NCBI GenBank assembly: GCA_943787445.1
Contig: CALSML010000021.1
Location: forward strand, 26,987-90,986
Source: an uncultured Alphaproteobacteria bacterium
GTDB lineage: Bacteria > Pseudomonadota > Alphaproteobacteria > UBA6615
Direction: 5' to 3'
Length of the DNA: 64,000 nt
Shown here: piece after piece, positions 37,112-47,662 of the stretch
Position numbering within the stretch: position 1 is the first letter of the stretch
Layout of the letters: each line of letters begins with the position of its first letter
Notes under the pieces: generated by a model
Seen by the model: only the letters and a program-made list of their open reading frames with translations
Told to the model about the DNA's origin: nothing
Database searches by the model: none
Translations under genes and position numbers: made by a program

Positions 37112-40100
37112 CCGTGGATGCCTTCTCTCCCGGCTATGTCGAACTGCAGGTGACAACCAACTTCACCTTCCTGCAGGGGGCCGCACATCCCGAGGAACTG
37201 GCGGCGCAGGCGGCTGTGTTGGGGCATGACGCCGTCGCCGTGACCGATCACAACACGTTGGCCGGTGTGGTCCGCGGGCATCTCGGGGCAAAGACCGCCG
37301 GAATTCGGGTGATTGTGGGCACCCGTCTGAATTTTGCCGATGGTACGCCGTCCCTGCTTTGCCTGCCAACCGATCTTACTGCCTATAGCCGCCTGTCGCG
37401 CCTTCTCACTGTGGGCAAACGCCGGGCCGAAAAGGCGCAATGTCGCCTGAGCGCAACCGATCTGTTTTCACCGGACGGAATTTTCGCGCGTGGCGCCGGA
37501 CAAGTCCTGATCGCCATTGCACCGGAAAACCCGGGAGCGGATTTTCCCAGCTTTTTGAGTCAGATGCGCGATGAACTTGAATCAGAAACTTATCTTGCCG
37601 CCACCCATCTTTACCGGGGTGATGACACACGACGGCTGGCGCAGTTGGCCGATATTGCCAAGACGGCCCGCATCCCGCTTGTCGCCACCAATGACGCCCA
37701 TTATCACGTGCCCGAACGGCGGGCGCTGGCCGATGTTCTGACCTGCATCCGCGAGCACTGCACCATCGACAGTGCCGGTCACCGCCTGACATTGAATGCC
37801 GAACGCCACCTGAAGCCGGCGGCCGAAATGGCACGGCTGTTCCGTGATTATCCCTGAGGCCATCGCCCGGACCATGGAAATCGCCAACAAATGCCGGTTT
37901 TCTCTGGAAGAACTGCGTTACGAGTATCCTTCTGAACCCGTGTCACCCGGACGGACGCCCGATGCCGAACTTGCCCATCTGGCCTGGAACGGTGCGGCGA
38001 ACCGCTACCCCGAAGGTGTGCCCGAGAAAGTCCGTGCCCAGATCGAGCATGAACTCGCGCTGATCGCGCAATTGCGCTACGCGGCCTATTTCCTGACCGT
38101 CCACGACATCGTGCGGTTTGCCCGTTCCCAGGACATCCTGTGTCAGGGCCGCGGTTCGGCGGCGAATTCCGCGGTTTGCTACTGCATCGGCATCACCGCC
38201 GTGGATCCCGCCCGGCTCGACCTGCTGTTCGAGCGCTTTATCTCTGCCGAACGCAACGAACCGCCCGATATCGACGTCGATTTCGAGCATGAGCGCCGCG
38301 AAGAGGTCATGCAGTACATCTACGCAAAATATGGCCGTGAGCGCGCCGGACTGGCCGCCACCGTGGTGAGTTACCGTTCGCGTTCGGCCCTGCGCGAGGT
38401 CGGGAAGGCGCTGGGCCTGACTGAAGACACGGTCGCTGCCATGTCGGGACAGGTCTGGGGCTGGTCGAATGACGGTATCCCCGATGAAGTCGTGCGCTCG
38501 CTGGGACTGGATCCGGGCGATCACCGGCTGGGACTGGCGCTCCGCCTGACTCAGGAGCTGATCGGCTTTCCCCGCCACCTCTCCCAGACATGTCGGCGGG
38601 TTCGTGATCACCAAGGGTCGGCTCGATGAGCTGGTGCCCATCGAGAACGCGGCCATGGACAACCGCACGGTAATCGAATGGGACAAGGATGATCTCGACG
38701 CGCTGGGCATGCTCAAGATCGACGTGCTCGCACTCGGCATGCTGACCTGTGTGCGCAAGGCCTTTGATCTTCTGGCCATCCACTACGACCGCCCGCTGGA
38801 ACTGTCCACCGTCCCCGCCGAAGACCCGGCCGTCTATGACATGTTGTGCGAAGCGGATTCTCTGGGCGTGTTTCAGGTCGAAAGCCGCGCCCAGATGGCA
38901 TTTCTGCCGCGCATGCGACCCCGGAATTTCTACGATCTGGTGATCGAGGTGGCGATCGTGCGGCCGGGGCCGATCCAGGGCGACATGGTCCACCCCTATA
39001 TCCGCCGTCGCAACGGCGAAGAAACCGTCGAATACCCCTCTCAGGAGCTTGAAGACGTGCTCGGCAAGACGCTGGGGGTGCCGCTGTTTCAGGAACAGGC
39101 AATGCAGATCGCCATTGTTGCCGCCGGGTTCACCCCCGGTCGAGGCAGACCAGCTGCGCCGCGCCATGGCGACCTTCCGCAAAACCGGCACCATCCACAG
39201 CTTCAGCCTGCGCATGGTCGAGGGCATGGTCGAACGTGGCTATGAACGTGACTTCGCCGAGCGTTGTTTCCGCCAGATCGAGGGCTTTGGCGAATATGGC
39301 TTTCCCGAAAGCCACGCTGCATCTTTCGCGCTGCTGGTCTATGTCTCATCCTGGATCAAGTGCCACTACCCGGATGTTTTCGCCGCCGCCCTGCTCAACA
39401 GCCAGCCCATGGGTTTCTATGCCCCGGCCCAGATCGTCCGCGATGCACGTGATCACGGCGTCGAAGTGCGCGGCCCGGACGTAAACGCCTCAGAACGTGA
39501 CCACACACTCGAACTTGTGGAAACCCGGCCGCGCGCGCATATGCACGCCTTGCGCCTCGGGTTCCGGCAGATCAAATCCCTGAATGCGGATGCCGCCCGG
39601 GCCATCGCCGAAGTCCGCCCGCTTGAAGGCTATGCCTCCGTCGAGGATGTCTGGCGGCGCACCGAAGTGAATTCAGCAGCTTTGGTGGCTGTGGCCGAAG
39701 CCGATGGCTTTGCGTCACTGGGGCTGGAACGTCGTAAAGCTCTCTGGGCGATCCGCGCGCTGGGCCACAACGGGCGCGAAACCGCATCCGCCCTGCCCCT
39801 GTTTGCCGCTGCGCAGACCCGCGATGCAGTTCCCGAGCCCGAAATTACGCTGCCCAATGAAACCCCCGGTGAGGTGGTCGCCAATGACTACGCCTCAATC
39901 CGCATGTCCCTGAAGCATCACCCGCTGTCCTTGCTGCGTGCGCAACTCGAGACGATGAAGGTCGTCCCCGCGCAGGCATTGCGTGAGCGCCCGAACAACA
40001 AGCGCCTGAGCACAGCCGGGCTAATTCTCGTGCGTCAGCGCCCCGGCAGTGCAAATGGTGTGGTTTTCCTGACCCTTGAGGACGAAACCGGCGTCGCCAA

Positions 40101-40410
40101 CATCATTATCTGGCCCGATATCTTCAAGCGCTTCCGCAAAGTGATCCTGTCATCCCGGCTGATCCGCGTGACCGGAAAGCTGCAGCGGGAGGGGGTCGTC
40201 ACCCATATAATCGCCGAGGATGTTGTCGATCTGTCAGACCGTCTCGACGCGCTGGGTGACGGCCGCACGTTGGAACCGGCATGGGCCCGTGCTGATGAGG
40301 TCAAATATGGCGGAGCATCTGACCCGCGGCAGTCGCGATCACCACGCCCGGGCCTGACCCGCCATCCGCGTAACAATCACATCACGATCAAATCGCGGAA
40401 CTTCCACTGA
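37108..40410 (+). pseudogene. dnaE2: DnaE2 (ImuC) error-prone DNA polymerase, three frameshifts
   Basis: Four frames together give the full protein of about 1,100 residues. The PHP domain begins with YVELQVTTNFTFLQGA; the polymerase core has CQGRGSAANSAVCY and PPDIDVDFEHERREEV with catalytic Asp. The frame breaks at 37852-37854 (extra C, after FRDYP), near 38588 (extra A, before HVGGFVIT) and in C5 at 39133-39137 (before [13 protein letters not shown]). The C-terminal OB-fold region, VVFLTLEDETGVANIIIW, is intact. ImuA and ImuB are intact, so error-prone synthesis would lack its polymerase unless these are sequence errors. Confidence 0.88.
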
Positions 40411-40465
40411 TCCGGTTCAGGCCGCGCCGCTCAGAAATTGCTGTGCCTGCAAAGACTGACTCCCC

Positions 40466-41050
40466 ATGCCAAACAGAAAAATCGATATCATCGAGAAACT
40501 CACGGCGTTCCAGGGTTATTTCCGCATCGATCGATATCGCCTGCGCCACGAGACCTTTGCCGGTGGCATGTCCGAAGAAATCACACGGGAAGTCTTCGAG
40601 CGTGACCATGCCGCTTCGGCCCTGCCCGATGACCCGATCCGCGATGAAATCGTATTGCTGGAACAGTTTCGCGCGGGCGCGCTGGCAGCCGGACGGGAAC
40701 CCTAGATGATCGAAATCGTCGCCGGGATCATCGAAGAGGGGGAAACGCCGGAATCCCTCGTGCGACGCGAAATTCGCGAAGAAGCCAGACTGGAGGCGCT
40801 GGACCTCGAACCCATCGGGGCCTATCTCCTCTCTCCGGGCGGCACGAGCGAGACCATGTATTTTTTCTGCGCGCGGGTCGACAGCAGTCAGCCTGGCGGC
40901 GTGTTCGGACTGGATGAAGAAGGTGAAGACATTCGGGCTTTAGTCATTTCGGGCGATGAAGCCGAGGCATTGCTGAAGTCAGGCACCATCGAGAATGGAA
41001 CCACGGCCATCGCGCTCCAGTGGTTCGTCCTGAACCGGCAGCGCCTGTAG
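40466..41050 (+). pseudogene. ADP-ribose pyrophosphatase-type NUDIX hydrolase with amber stop
   Basis: One frame of 194 codons with TAG at 40703-40705. The first part has FQGYFRIDRYRLRHETFAGG and EQFRAGALAAGREP. After the stop follows MIEIVAGIIEEGETPESLV and the NUDIX box RREIREEARLEA. Homologs have Pro-Trp before IE-IVAGII, so TGG to TAG is the probable change. The family splits ADP-ribose to AMP and ribose-5-phosphate. A restart at the ATG 40706 would lack the N-terminal domain. Confidence 0.8.
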
Positions 41051-41156
41051 GAAATCTGGGCCACCTGAGCCGGGCGCCGCCTTGCGAGGGAACAACGGCA
41101 CAGTTACATTCTCGAAAATCGTTACAGCGTGAAATTCTAGGCAGAAGGCGGAAAAC

Positions 41157-42161
41157 ATGGACGTTCGCGACGGATTTATCGAAGCGGTGGGCAATACGCC
41201 GATGATCAAGTTGCAGCGCGCGTCTGAAGAGACCGGCTGCACCATTCTTGGCAAGGCCGAATTCCTCAATCCGGCAGGTTCCGTCAAGGATCGCGCCGCA
41301 CTCGCCATCGTCAAGGATGCCGAATCGAAGGGAACCCTCAAACCCGGCGGCGTGATTGTCGAAGGCACAGCTGGCAACACCGGAATTGGTCTGGCCCATG
41401 TGGCCAATGCCCTGGGCTATCGCACGGTCATCGTCATTCCCGAGACCCAGACCCAGGAAAAGAAGGACGCGCTTCGCCAGGCCGGTGCAGACCTCATCGA
41501 AGTCCCTGCCGCGCCCTACAAGGACCCCAACAACTACGTGCGCTATTCCGGTCGTCTCGCCGAAGAACTGGCCGAAAAGGAAGAAGCTGGCGCGATCTGG
41601 GCCAACCAGTTCGACAACGTCGCCAATCGTCAAGGGCATTTCGAGACCACGGGCCCGGAAATCTGGGATCAGACCGAGGGCAAGGTCGACGGTTTCATCT
41701 GCGCTGTCGGCACGGGGGGAACCCTTGCCGGCACAGGGATGTATCTGAAAAGTCGCAATCCCGACATCAAGATCGGTCTGGCAGACCCCATGGGAGCGGC
41801 GCTCTATGAGTACTACACAAACGGCGAACTGAAATCCTCGGGTACCTCGATCACGGAAGGGATTGGACAAGGCCGGATCACGGCGAACCTTGAAGGTGCA
41901 CCGGTCGATATCGCTTTTCAGATTCCCGACGAGGAAGCCCTGCCCGTAATGTACAGTTTGCTGCGCGAAGAAGGCCTGAGCCTTGGCACGTCGAGCGGTG
42001 TGAATGTGGCTGGCGCCATACGACTGGCTCAGGAGATGGGCCCTGGCCATACCATCGTGACAATTCTCTGCGATGGTGCCCATCGCTATGCTTCGAAGAT
42101 TTTCAATGTCGCCTTCCTGAAAGAAAAAGGCCTGCCCTTCCCGGAATGGCTCGACGCGTGA
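41157..42161 (+). CDS. cysK: Cysteine synthase (O-acetylserine sulfhydrylase)
   Basis: A 334-residue PLP enzyme making cysteine from O-acetylserine and sulfide. The PLP Lys44 is in NPAGSVKDRAA; GTAGNTGIGLA binds the substrate carboxylate and GTGGTLAGTGMYL binds the cofactor phosphate. The C-terminal LGTSSGVNVAGA is typical. It is slightly longer than E. coli CysK because of the RLAEELAEKEEAGAI region. It opens a sulfur amino acid group with alaX, sseA and metC. Confidence 0.93.
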   Translation: MDVRDGFIEAVGNTPMIKLQRASEETGCTILGKAEFLNPAGSVKDRAALAIVKDAESKGTLKPGGVIVEGTAGNTGIGLAHVANALGYRTVIVIPETQTQEKKDALRQAGADLIEVPAAPYKDPNNYVRYSGRLAEELAEKEEAGAIWANQFDNVANRQGHFETTGPEIWDQTEGKVDGFICAVGTGGTLAGTGMYLKSRNPDIKIGLADPMGAALYEYYTNGELKSSGTSITEGIGQGRITANLEGAPVDIAFQIPDEEALPVMYSLLREEGLSLGTSSGVNVAGAIRLAQEMGPGHTIVTILCDGAHRYASKIFNVAFLKEKGLPFPEWLDA

Positions 42162-42901
42162 GCAGTCCCGCCACACAGACCGTCTTTCGCGACGACCCCT
42201 ATGCGACATCCTGTGAAGCGACCGTCCTTGCCGTCAATGAGATAGGGGGGATCATCATGGACCGTTCCGTATTTTACCCGACCGGTGGCGGACAGCCAGG
42301 TGACAGCGGCGTTCTGACGACGTCGACGGGTGACACGATCACCATTGCTACGACCGTCAAGGGCCGTGACGAAGATGGCGGACCGGATGTACTGGTCCAT
42401 GTGCCGGCCGAGGGCCAGTCCCCGATCGCACCGGGCACACCGGTCACGGCGGAGATTGACTGGAACCGGCGTCACAAAATGATGCAGGTCCACACCTGTC
42501 TGCACCTGCTGTCTGCGGTTGTTCCCTTCCCCGTCACCGGTGGTCAGGTCGGCGAGGGCAAGGGCCGACTGGATTTCGCCATTCCCGAGAACAATCTCGA
42601 CAAGGACGTTATCACCGCCGAACTCAATCGACTGATTGCGACAGACAGCCCCGTCGGCGATGACTGGATCACCGATGCTGAACTGGCCGCCAATCCTGAA
42701 CTGGTCAAAACCATGAGCGTCCAGCCGCCGACCGGCGCCGGACGGGTGCGCCTGATCCGGATCGAGGGACTGGACCTGCAGCCCTGCGGTGGTACTCATG
42801 TCGGACGAACGGGCGAGATTGGCCCTGTCACGGTGACCAAGATCGAAAGCAAGGGTCGTCAGAACCGACGTGTCGCGATAACCCTCAACGACAACAACTA
42901 G
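42146..42901 (+). CDS. alaX: Alanyl-tRNA editing protein AlaX
   Basis: About 250 residues resembling the editing and C-terminal parts of AlaRS. It deacylates Ser- or Gly-mischarged tRNA-Ala. Zinc ligands are seen in HTCLH (near residue 112) and CGGTH (near residue 213). FYPTGGGQPGDSG near residue 39 is the standard signature. It overlaps the cysK end; the start may be ATG 42146 or, with a GTGA overlap, GTG 42158. The place between cysK and sseA suggests that serine or cysteine supply is linked to proofreading. Confidence 0.92.
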   Translation: MARRVSSPATQTVFRDDPYATSCEATVLAVNEIGGIIMDRSVFYPTGGGQPGDSGVLTTSTGDTITIATTVKGRDEDGGPDVLVHVPAEGQSPIAPGTPVTAEIDWNRRHKMMQVHTCLHLLSAVVPFPVTGGQVGEGKGRLDFAIPENNLDKDVITAELNRLIATDSPVGDDWITDAELAANPELVKTMSVQPPTGAGRVRLIRIEGLDLQPCGGTHVGRTGEIGPVTVTKIESKGRQNRRVAITLNDNN

Positions 42902-42923
42902 AATCGTTTAGAGACCTTCATTC

Positions 42924-43784
42924 ATGGAATACATCAACGTAGATTCCCTCGTCGATACAGCCTGGGTCGAAGCCCATCTCGATGATCCGAATGTCCGCAT
43001 TCTCGATGGCTCCTGGCATTTGCCCGCGACCGGTCGTGACGGTTTCGCCGAATATACGGCCTCCCATATCCCGGGCGCCGTGCATTTCGATATCAACGCA
43101 GTTTCGGACAAGACTTCGCCCTTGCCCCATATGCTGCCAACGCCCGAAGCCTTCGCCACCGCCGTGGGCGCCATGGGAATCAGCAACCAGCATCGTGTCG
43201 TGGTGTATGACGCAGATGGCCTGTTCTCCGCACCGCGCGTGTGGTGGATGTTCCGCGTCTTCGGTCATGACAATGTCGCCCTGATGAGCGGCGGTTTCCG
43301 CAAGTGGTCAGGCGAAGGACGCCCGGTCACCGCTGATCCGTCCCTCCCCGTTCCGGTCGACTTCACCGCCATTTTCAATGCCCACATGGTCCGCTCCATC
43401 GAGCAGATTGCCCGTTTCGTGGAGGACGAGAGCGAAATCGTGCTCGATGCGCGGGCCGCAGACCGGTTCGCGGGCAGTTCACCCGAAGCACGACCGGGGG
43501 TCGACCCCGGACATATTCCGGGGTCGCGCAACCTGCCCTATGGCCGGATTGTGGATTCCGAAAGCGGCATGTTTGCAGACGCGGAAACCCTGGCCGAAGT
43601 GTTCGAGGCCGCCGATCTGGATAACGGCAAACCCATCGCAACGACCTGCGGATCGGGCGTTTCGGCCTGCATTCTGGGACTGGGGCTGCATCTGATGGGC
43701 AATGACAACTGGTCGGTCTATGACGGCTCATGGACGGAATGGGGCGGTCGGGACGACACGCCCAAGGCAAAGGGTTCACAATGA
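42924..43784 (+). CDS. sseA: 3-mercaptopyruvate/thiosulfate sulfurtransferase
   Basis: A 286-residue protein with tandem rhodanese domains. The N-terminal inactive domain has RILDGSWHLPATGRD; the C-terminal domain has the active loop CGSGVSA with Cys242, the mercaptopyruvate-type signature. It moves sulfur from mercaptopyruvate to thiols or cyanide. It overlaps metC by ATGA, and both lie in the sulfur group. Confidence 0.94.
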   Translation: MEYINVDSLVDTAWVEAHLDDPNVRILDGSWHLPATGRDGFAEYTASHIPGAVHFDINAVSDKTSPLPHMLPTPEAFATAVGAMGISNQHRVVVYDADGLFSAPRVWWMFRVFGHDNVALMSGGFRKWSGEGRPVTADPSLPVPVDFTAIFNAHMVRSIEQIARFVEDESEIVLDARAADRFAGSSPEARPGVDPGHIPGSRNLPYGRIVDSESGMFADAETLAEVFEAADLDNGKPIATTCGSGVSACILGLGLHLMGNDNWSVYDGSWTEWGGRDDTPKAKGSQ

Positions 43785-44947
43785 CTAAGAAAAAGGGCGT
43801 TCGCGCCGAAACACTGCTGGCCAATGGCGGGCGCGATCCGGAATCCAACTACGGCATCGTCAATCCGCCCGTCTATCACGCCTCGACAGTGACCAGCCCG
43901 ACCCTCACGGCCTATCGCAGCCGCGATTTCACCAAGGACATCACTTATGGGCGGATGGGAACGCCGACCCAGAAAGCTCTTGAAGAGGCCGTTGCGCTCG
44001 TCGAAGGCGGTGATCGTGCCATCGCCGTATCATCCGGGCTTGCCTCCATCACCACCACTGTTTCGGCCTTTGTACAAAGTGGTGACCATATTCTTTGCAC
44101 CGACAGTGCCTATTTCCCGACCCGAAATTTCTGCAACAACGTGATGGCGAAGTACGGGGTCGAAACCACCTATTACGACCCGATGATCGGGGCCGGCATC
44201 GCCGATCTAATCCAAGACAACACCAAGGTCGTCATGACCGAAGCCCCCGGTTCTCAAACTTTTGAGGTGCAGGATATCCCCGCCATTGCGGAAGCCGCAC
44301 ACGCGCGCGGTGCGGTGGTCATTCACGACAACACCTGGGGCACACCGATCAATTTCAGGTCCTTTGAGCGGGGCGTGGATGTCTCCGTCCACGCAGCGAC
44401 CAAATATATCGTCGGCCACTCGGATGCGATGCTGGGTATCATCGTCACCAAGAACGAGCACTATGACGCCCTCATCAAGAATTTCCGCTACTGGGGACAG
44501 CACGCTGCCCCGGATGATTGCTACCTCGGATTGCGCGGATTGCGCACCATGGGTGTCCGACTGAAGCAGCATCAGGAAAGTGCACTCGTTGTTGCCAACT
44601 GGCTCAGAGAACATCCCGACGTATCCCGCGTTCTCTATCCCGCCCTGCCGGACGACCCCGGACACGAAATCTGGAAACGCGACTTCGAAGGGGCATGTGG
44701 CCTGTTTGGCGTCGTCCTCAAGGATCACTATGACGACGATGCGCTGGGCGCTATGCTCGATGGGCTTGAGCTTTTTGCCATGGGCGCCAGCTGGGGCGGC
44801 TATGAATCACTGATTCTACCATCCACCCCCATCCGGACCGCCACAACATGGGAGGCCGAAGGCTCACTTCTGCGCCTTCATGTCGGGCTGGAGCACACCG
44901 ACGACCTGATCGCTGATCTGGAAGCCGGTCTGGCGCGCCTGAAATAG
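43781..44947 (+). CDS. metC: Cystathionine beta-lyase
   Basis: A 388-residue PLP enzyme of the Cys/Met metabolism family. The PLP Lys208 is in SVHAATKYIVGHSD; YGRMGTPTQKALE, SSGLASITTTV and HDNTWGTPINF are conserved surroundings. WGGYESL near the C-terminus is typical for beta-lyases rather than gamma-synthases. It yields homocysteine, pyruvate and ammonia from cystathionine. The ATG overlaps the sseA stop, indicating coupling. Confidence 0.93.
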   Translation: MTKKKGVRAETLLANGGRDPESNYGIVNPPVYHASTVTSPTLTAYRSRDFTKDITYGRMGTPTQKALEEAVALVEGGDRAIAVSSGLASITTTVSAFVQSGDHILCTDSAYFPTRNFCNNVMAKYGVETTYYDPMIGAGIADLIQDNTKVVMTEAPGSQTFEVQDIPAIAEAAHARGAVVIHDNTWGTPINFRSFERGVDVSVHAATKYIVGHSDAMLGIIVTKNEHYDALIKNFRYWGQHAAPDDCYLGLRGLRTMGVRLKQHQESALVVANWLREHPDVSRVLYPALPDDPGHEIWKRDFEGACGLFGVVLKDHYDDDALGAMLDGLELFAMGASWGGYESLILPSTPIRTATTWEAEGSLLRLHVGLEHTDDLIADLEAGLARLK

Positions 44948-44963
44948 CGCGCTAGAAGCGGAA

Positions 44964-46277
44964 CTAAATGAAGGGTGCGCTGGACAGAGGCACCAGCACA
45001 AGGATCAGGGCGAACACGCCCCCGATGATCATGCTGTAGGTGAAAACCGGGAGTCTGATCACCTGACGCATCACCTCGACCCGGCGACCAATCACCGCGT
45101 CGACGATCACGGGCAGCAAGACCGCCGCGAGCATCCAGACCGGAAGGCTGTTCTCTCCCTTCGGGATTTGCCCGAACATGGCCATGATGATGGCCGTTGT
45201 ATCAATAAAACTCTCCGCCCGAAACGGGATCCAGAGCGCGAAGACCCAGATCTGGGTGACGAGCAGACCCGTCCAGAAACCGATCACGGACGGTGTTCGT
45301 CCTAAGATCAGACCGACCAGAGGAATCTGAGTGCGATAGCGATAGATGATAATGGCGAGCCCATGAAGGCCGCCCCAGACGACGAAATTCCACGACGCGC
45401 CGTGCCAAAGGCCGCCCAACAGCATCGTGACCATCACAGCATAGATGAACCGCCCTCCACCGTGCTGGCTACCCCCCCCCAGCGGGATATAGAGATAGTC
45501 TCGCAGCCAAGTTGACAGCGAAATATGCCAGCGGCGCTAGAAATCCTGAACATTTCGCGCCATATAGGGAAAATTTAAATTGCGCGGCAACTCGAATCCG
45601 AGCATCGCAGCGACTCCGATCGCCATCCAGGAGTAGCCGGCAAAATCAAAATAGATCTGGCTGTAAAACCCCAGCGTCGCGACCCAGATTGCAACTGTGG
45701 TCCATTGTTCTGGTGCGGCGAAGACCGGGTCCACCAGAACCCCCAGATTGTCAGCGATCGCAGCCTTGTAACAGAAACCCAGCAGGAACACGGTTCCGCC
45801 ACGAACGAACTGTTCGGTGTTGAAGCGCTTCGCCTCGTCAAGCTGTGGCATGAAATCCGTCGAACGTACGATCGGTCCGGCCACAAGCTGGGGAAAGAAA
45901 GCAATATAGAGTGCCACACCCACCGGAGACCGGGACGCCGCGGTGTCGCCGCGCCGCACATCAACCAGATAGCTAATCGCCTGAAAAGTGAAGAAGCTGA
46001 TGCCGACCGGCAGGAGAATCTCCGGCGCACTCCAGGTGCCCGCAAGGCCCAACCCCGCGACCAGCGCGGCCAGATTCTCGAAAGCGAACTCGAAATATTT
46101 GAAGAAGAACAAACTGGCCAACAGCAGTCCCACCGCCACAGTCAGCACCCGAGCACGTTGTCGGGGTGACGACGCATCCGACAACAGACGGCGGCGAAAT
46201 AGGTGATTGCGCTGGCATAGACGATCCAATGGCGTACCCAACAATCCGCGAAACTGCCACGCGCCGGCGTGCCCCAT
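44964..46277 (-). pseudogene. MBOAT-family O-acyltransferase, amber stop and lost N-terminus
   Basis: The frame covers about 437 codons with TAG at 45537-45539 inside the conserved F-W-RRWHIS motif (here [16 protein letters not shown]), where Trp is nearly invariant. Upstream are AISYLVDVRRGDT, FPQLVAGPIVR and YFDFAGYSWMAIG; downstream are [13 protein letters not shown] with catalytic His and several helices. A C9 run at 45472-45480 encodes extra Gly. The N-terminal helices are missing, and a frameshift near 46200 hides WIVYASAITYFAA. Such proteins acetylate exopolysaccharides. Confidence 0.82.
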
Positions 46278-46511
46278 GCGATCTACTTCACGCCGCCCAT
46301 TCTCAACATCAATCGGCGCGCGTTTCAGAAGGCTGTCTGCGAACGCACCCCCGAGATCAACTGTATCGATTCCACTGGTGACGATCTGATGAAGGAACTA
46401 ACCTACGAACACTGGCACGACGATGCCCATGTGTTGCGATCAGGCGCCTGAATCTACATCGACTGGCTTGCCAAACAACTGACCCAGAGGCTTGGACAGG
46501 CGGCACTCTAG
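46257..46511 (+). pseudogene. SGNH-hydrolase-like C-terminal fragment
   Basis: A fragment without a start: RAGVPHAIYFTPPILNINR, TPEINCIDSTGDDL and WHDDAHVLRSGA, the last like the Asp-x-x-His block of SGNH hydrolases. A TGA at 46449-46451 separates it from IYIDWLAKQLTQRL in the same frame; Trp would fit there. It is head-to-head with the truncated MBOAT gene, and both lack their 5' ends at the same junction (about 46260), so one deletion probably removed both. Confidence 0.55.
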
Positions 46512-46519
46512 TTCGGAGT

Positions 46520-47490
46520 TCAGCCACGTCCGTGAGGAACATTGGGATCGATGTCTGGCCCCAGCGGCACGATACCGGTCGGATTGCGCAACGGGCTCTT
46601 CGAATGGTAGCCACGTTTGTAGATTTCCAGATCAACCGTGTCCGAGACACCGGGCATCTGATAAATCTCGCGGGTATAGGCCCACAGCTTCGGATAGTCG
46701 ATCAGCCGACGAATGTTGCATTTGAACGCGCCGAAATAGGCCACATCGAAGCGGATCATCGTCGGGAACAACCGCACATCCGCCTCGGTGAGACGATCAC
46801 CGCACAGATACCGATTGTCCGAGAGCCGGGTTTCGAGCTTGTCGAGCGTCTTGAAAACGCCGCGCACGGCCTCGTCATATGCACTTTGTGACGTTGAAAA
46901 CCCTGCCCGATACACACCGTTGTTGATTGTGTTGTAGATCAGATCGTTCCAGTCATCGATCTCGCTCTGCAGGTCTTCCGGGTACATATCCCGATCACCA
47001 TTGGAAAACGCGGCAAACCCGTCATTCATCATCCGGATGATTTCAGAAGATTCATTGCTGACAATGGTTTCCCGCTCACGGTCCCAGAGCGCGGGGACCG
47101 TCACACGGCCCGTGCAGTTGGTATCGGCCTCGGTGTAGACCTGATGCAGAGCCGATTTTCCCCAGCACTGTGTCCACGTACTCATCATTGAAATACCAGC
47201 CCTGATCCGTCCGGCCGGGCACGGTCTTGTCGAGCGTGATGGTGTCTTCCAGACCCTTGAAGGTGCGCATCAGAAGCGTCCGATGAGCCCAGGGGCAGTT
47301 CATGGCAACATAAAGGTGATATCGGCCACGCTCGGGGCGCGAAACCGCTCTCCCCGCTTGGGCCAGCTGACCCGTCCTTTGTGACCCAGTTCCGAAACCC
47401 GGATTCGGTACGTTTGAAGGCCCCGGATTTATCCGTTTTGTTCTTGGTTTCGTTCTCGTCGACCCATTGGCCGTCCACCAGCATACCCAT
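46520..47490 (-). pseudogene. Glutathionyl-hydroquinone reductase (YqjG/ECM4), frameshifted
   Basis: Three frames together encode the full protein of about 320 residues. It begins MGMLVDGQWVDENE; the next frame has YHLYVAMNCPWAHRTLLMR with the active Cys; the last has TVPALWDRERETIVSNESSEIIRM and LTEADVRLFPTMIRFD. Breaks lie near 47330 and 47165. The family reduces glutathionyl-hydroquinones using GSH. Without the first two parts the longest frame lacks the active Cys. Confidence 0.85.
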
Positions 47491-47662
47491 TCAACTCTCC
47501 CATCAAGCGTCCCTGTAACCTAGGTGGCTTCCGGGTCTTAGCAAACCCCATGCATCCCGTGCTACATGCGCGCGGAAAATATGGACATTCCCGGGGCTTC
47601 GGGATAATCCGAAGAGACAAACGCGGGTATAACCGCGAGATGAGTGTGACTGGGGAACGTTG

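Noticed and set aside
40706..41050. Separate short NUDIX gene
   Set aside because: It is in the same frame as the preceding 80-codon segment and completes the same ADP-ribose pyrophosphatase fold after a TAG.
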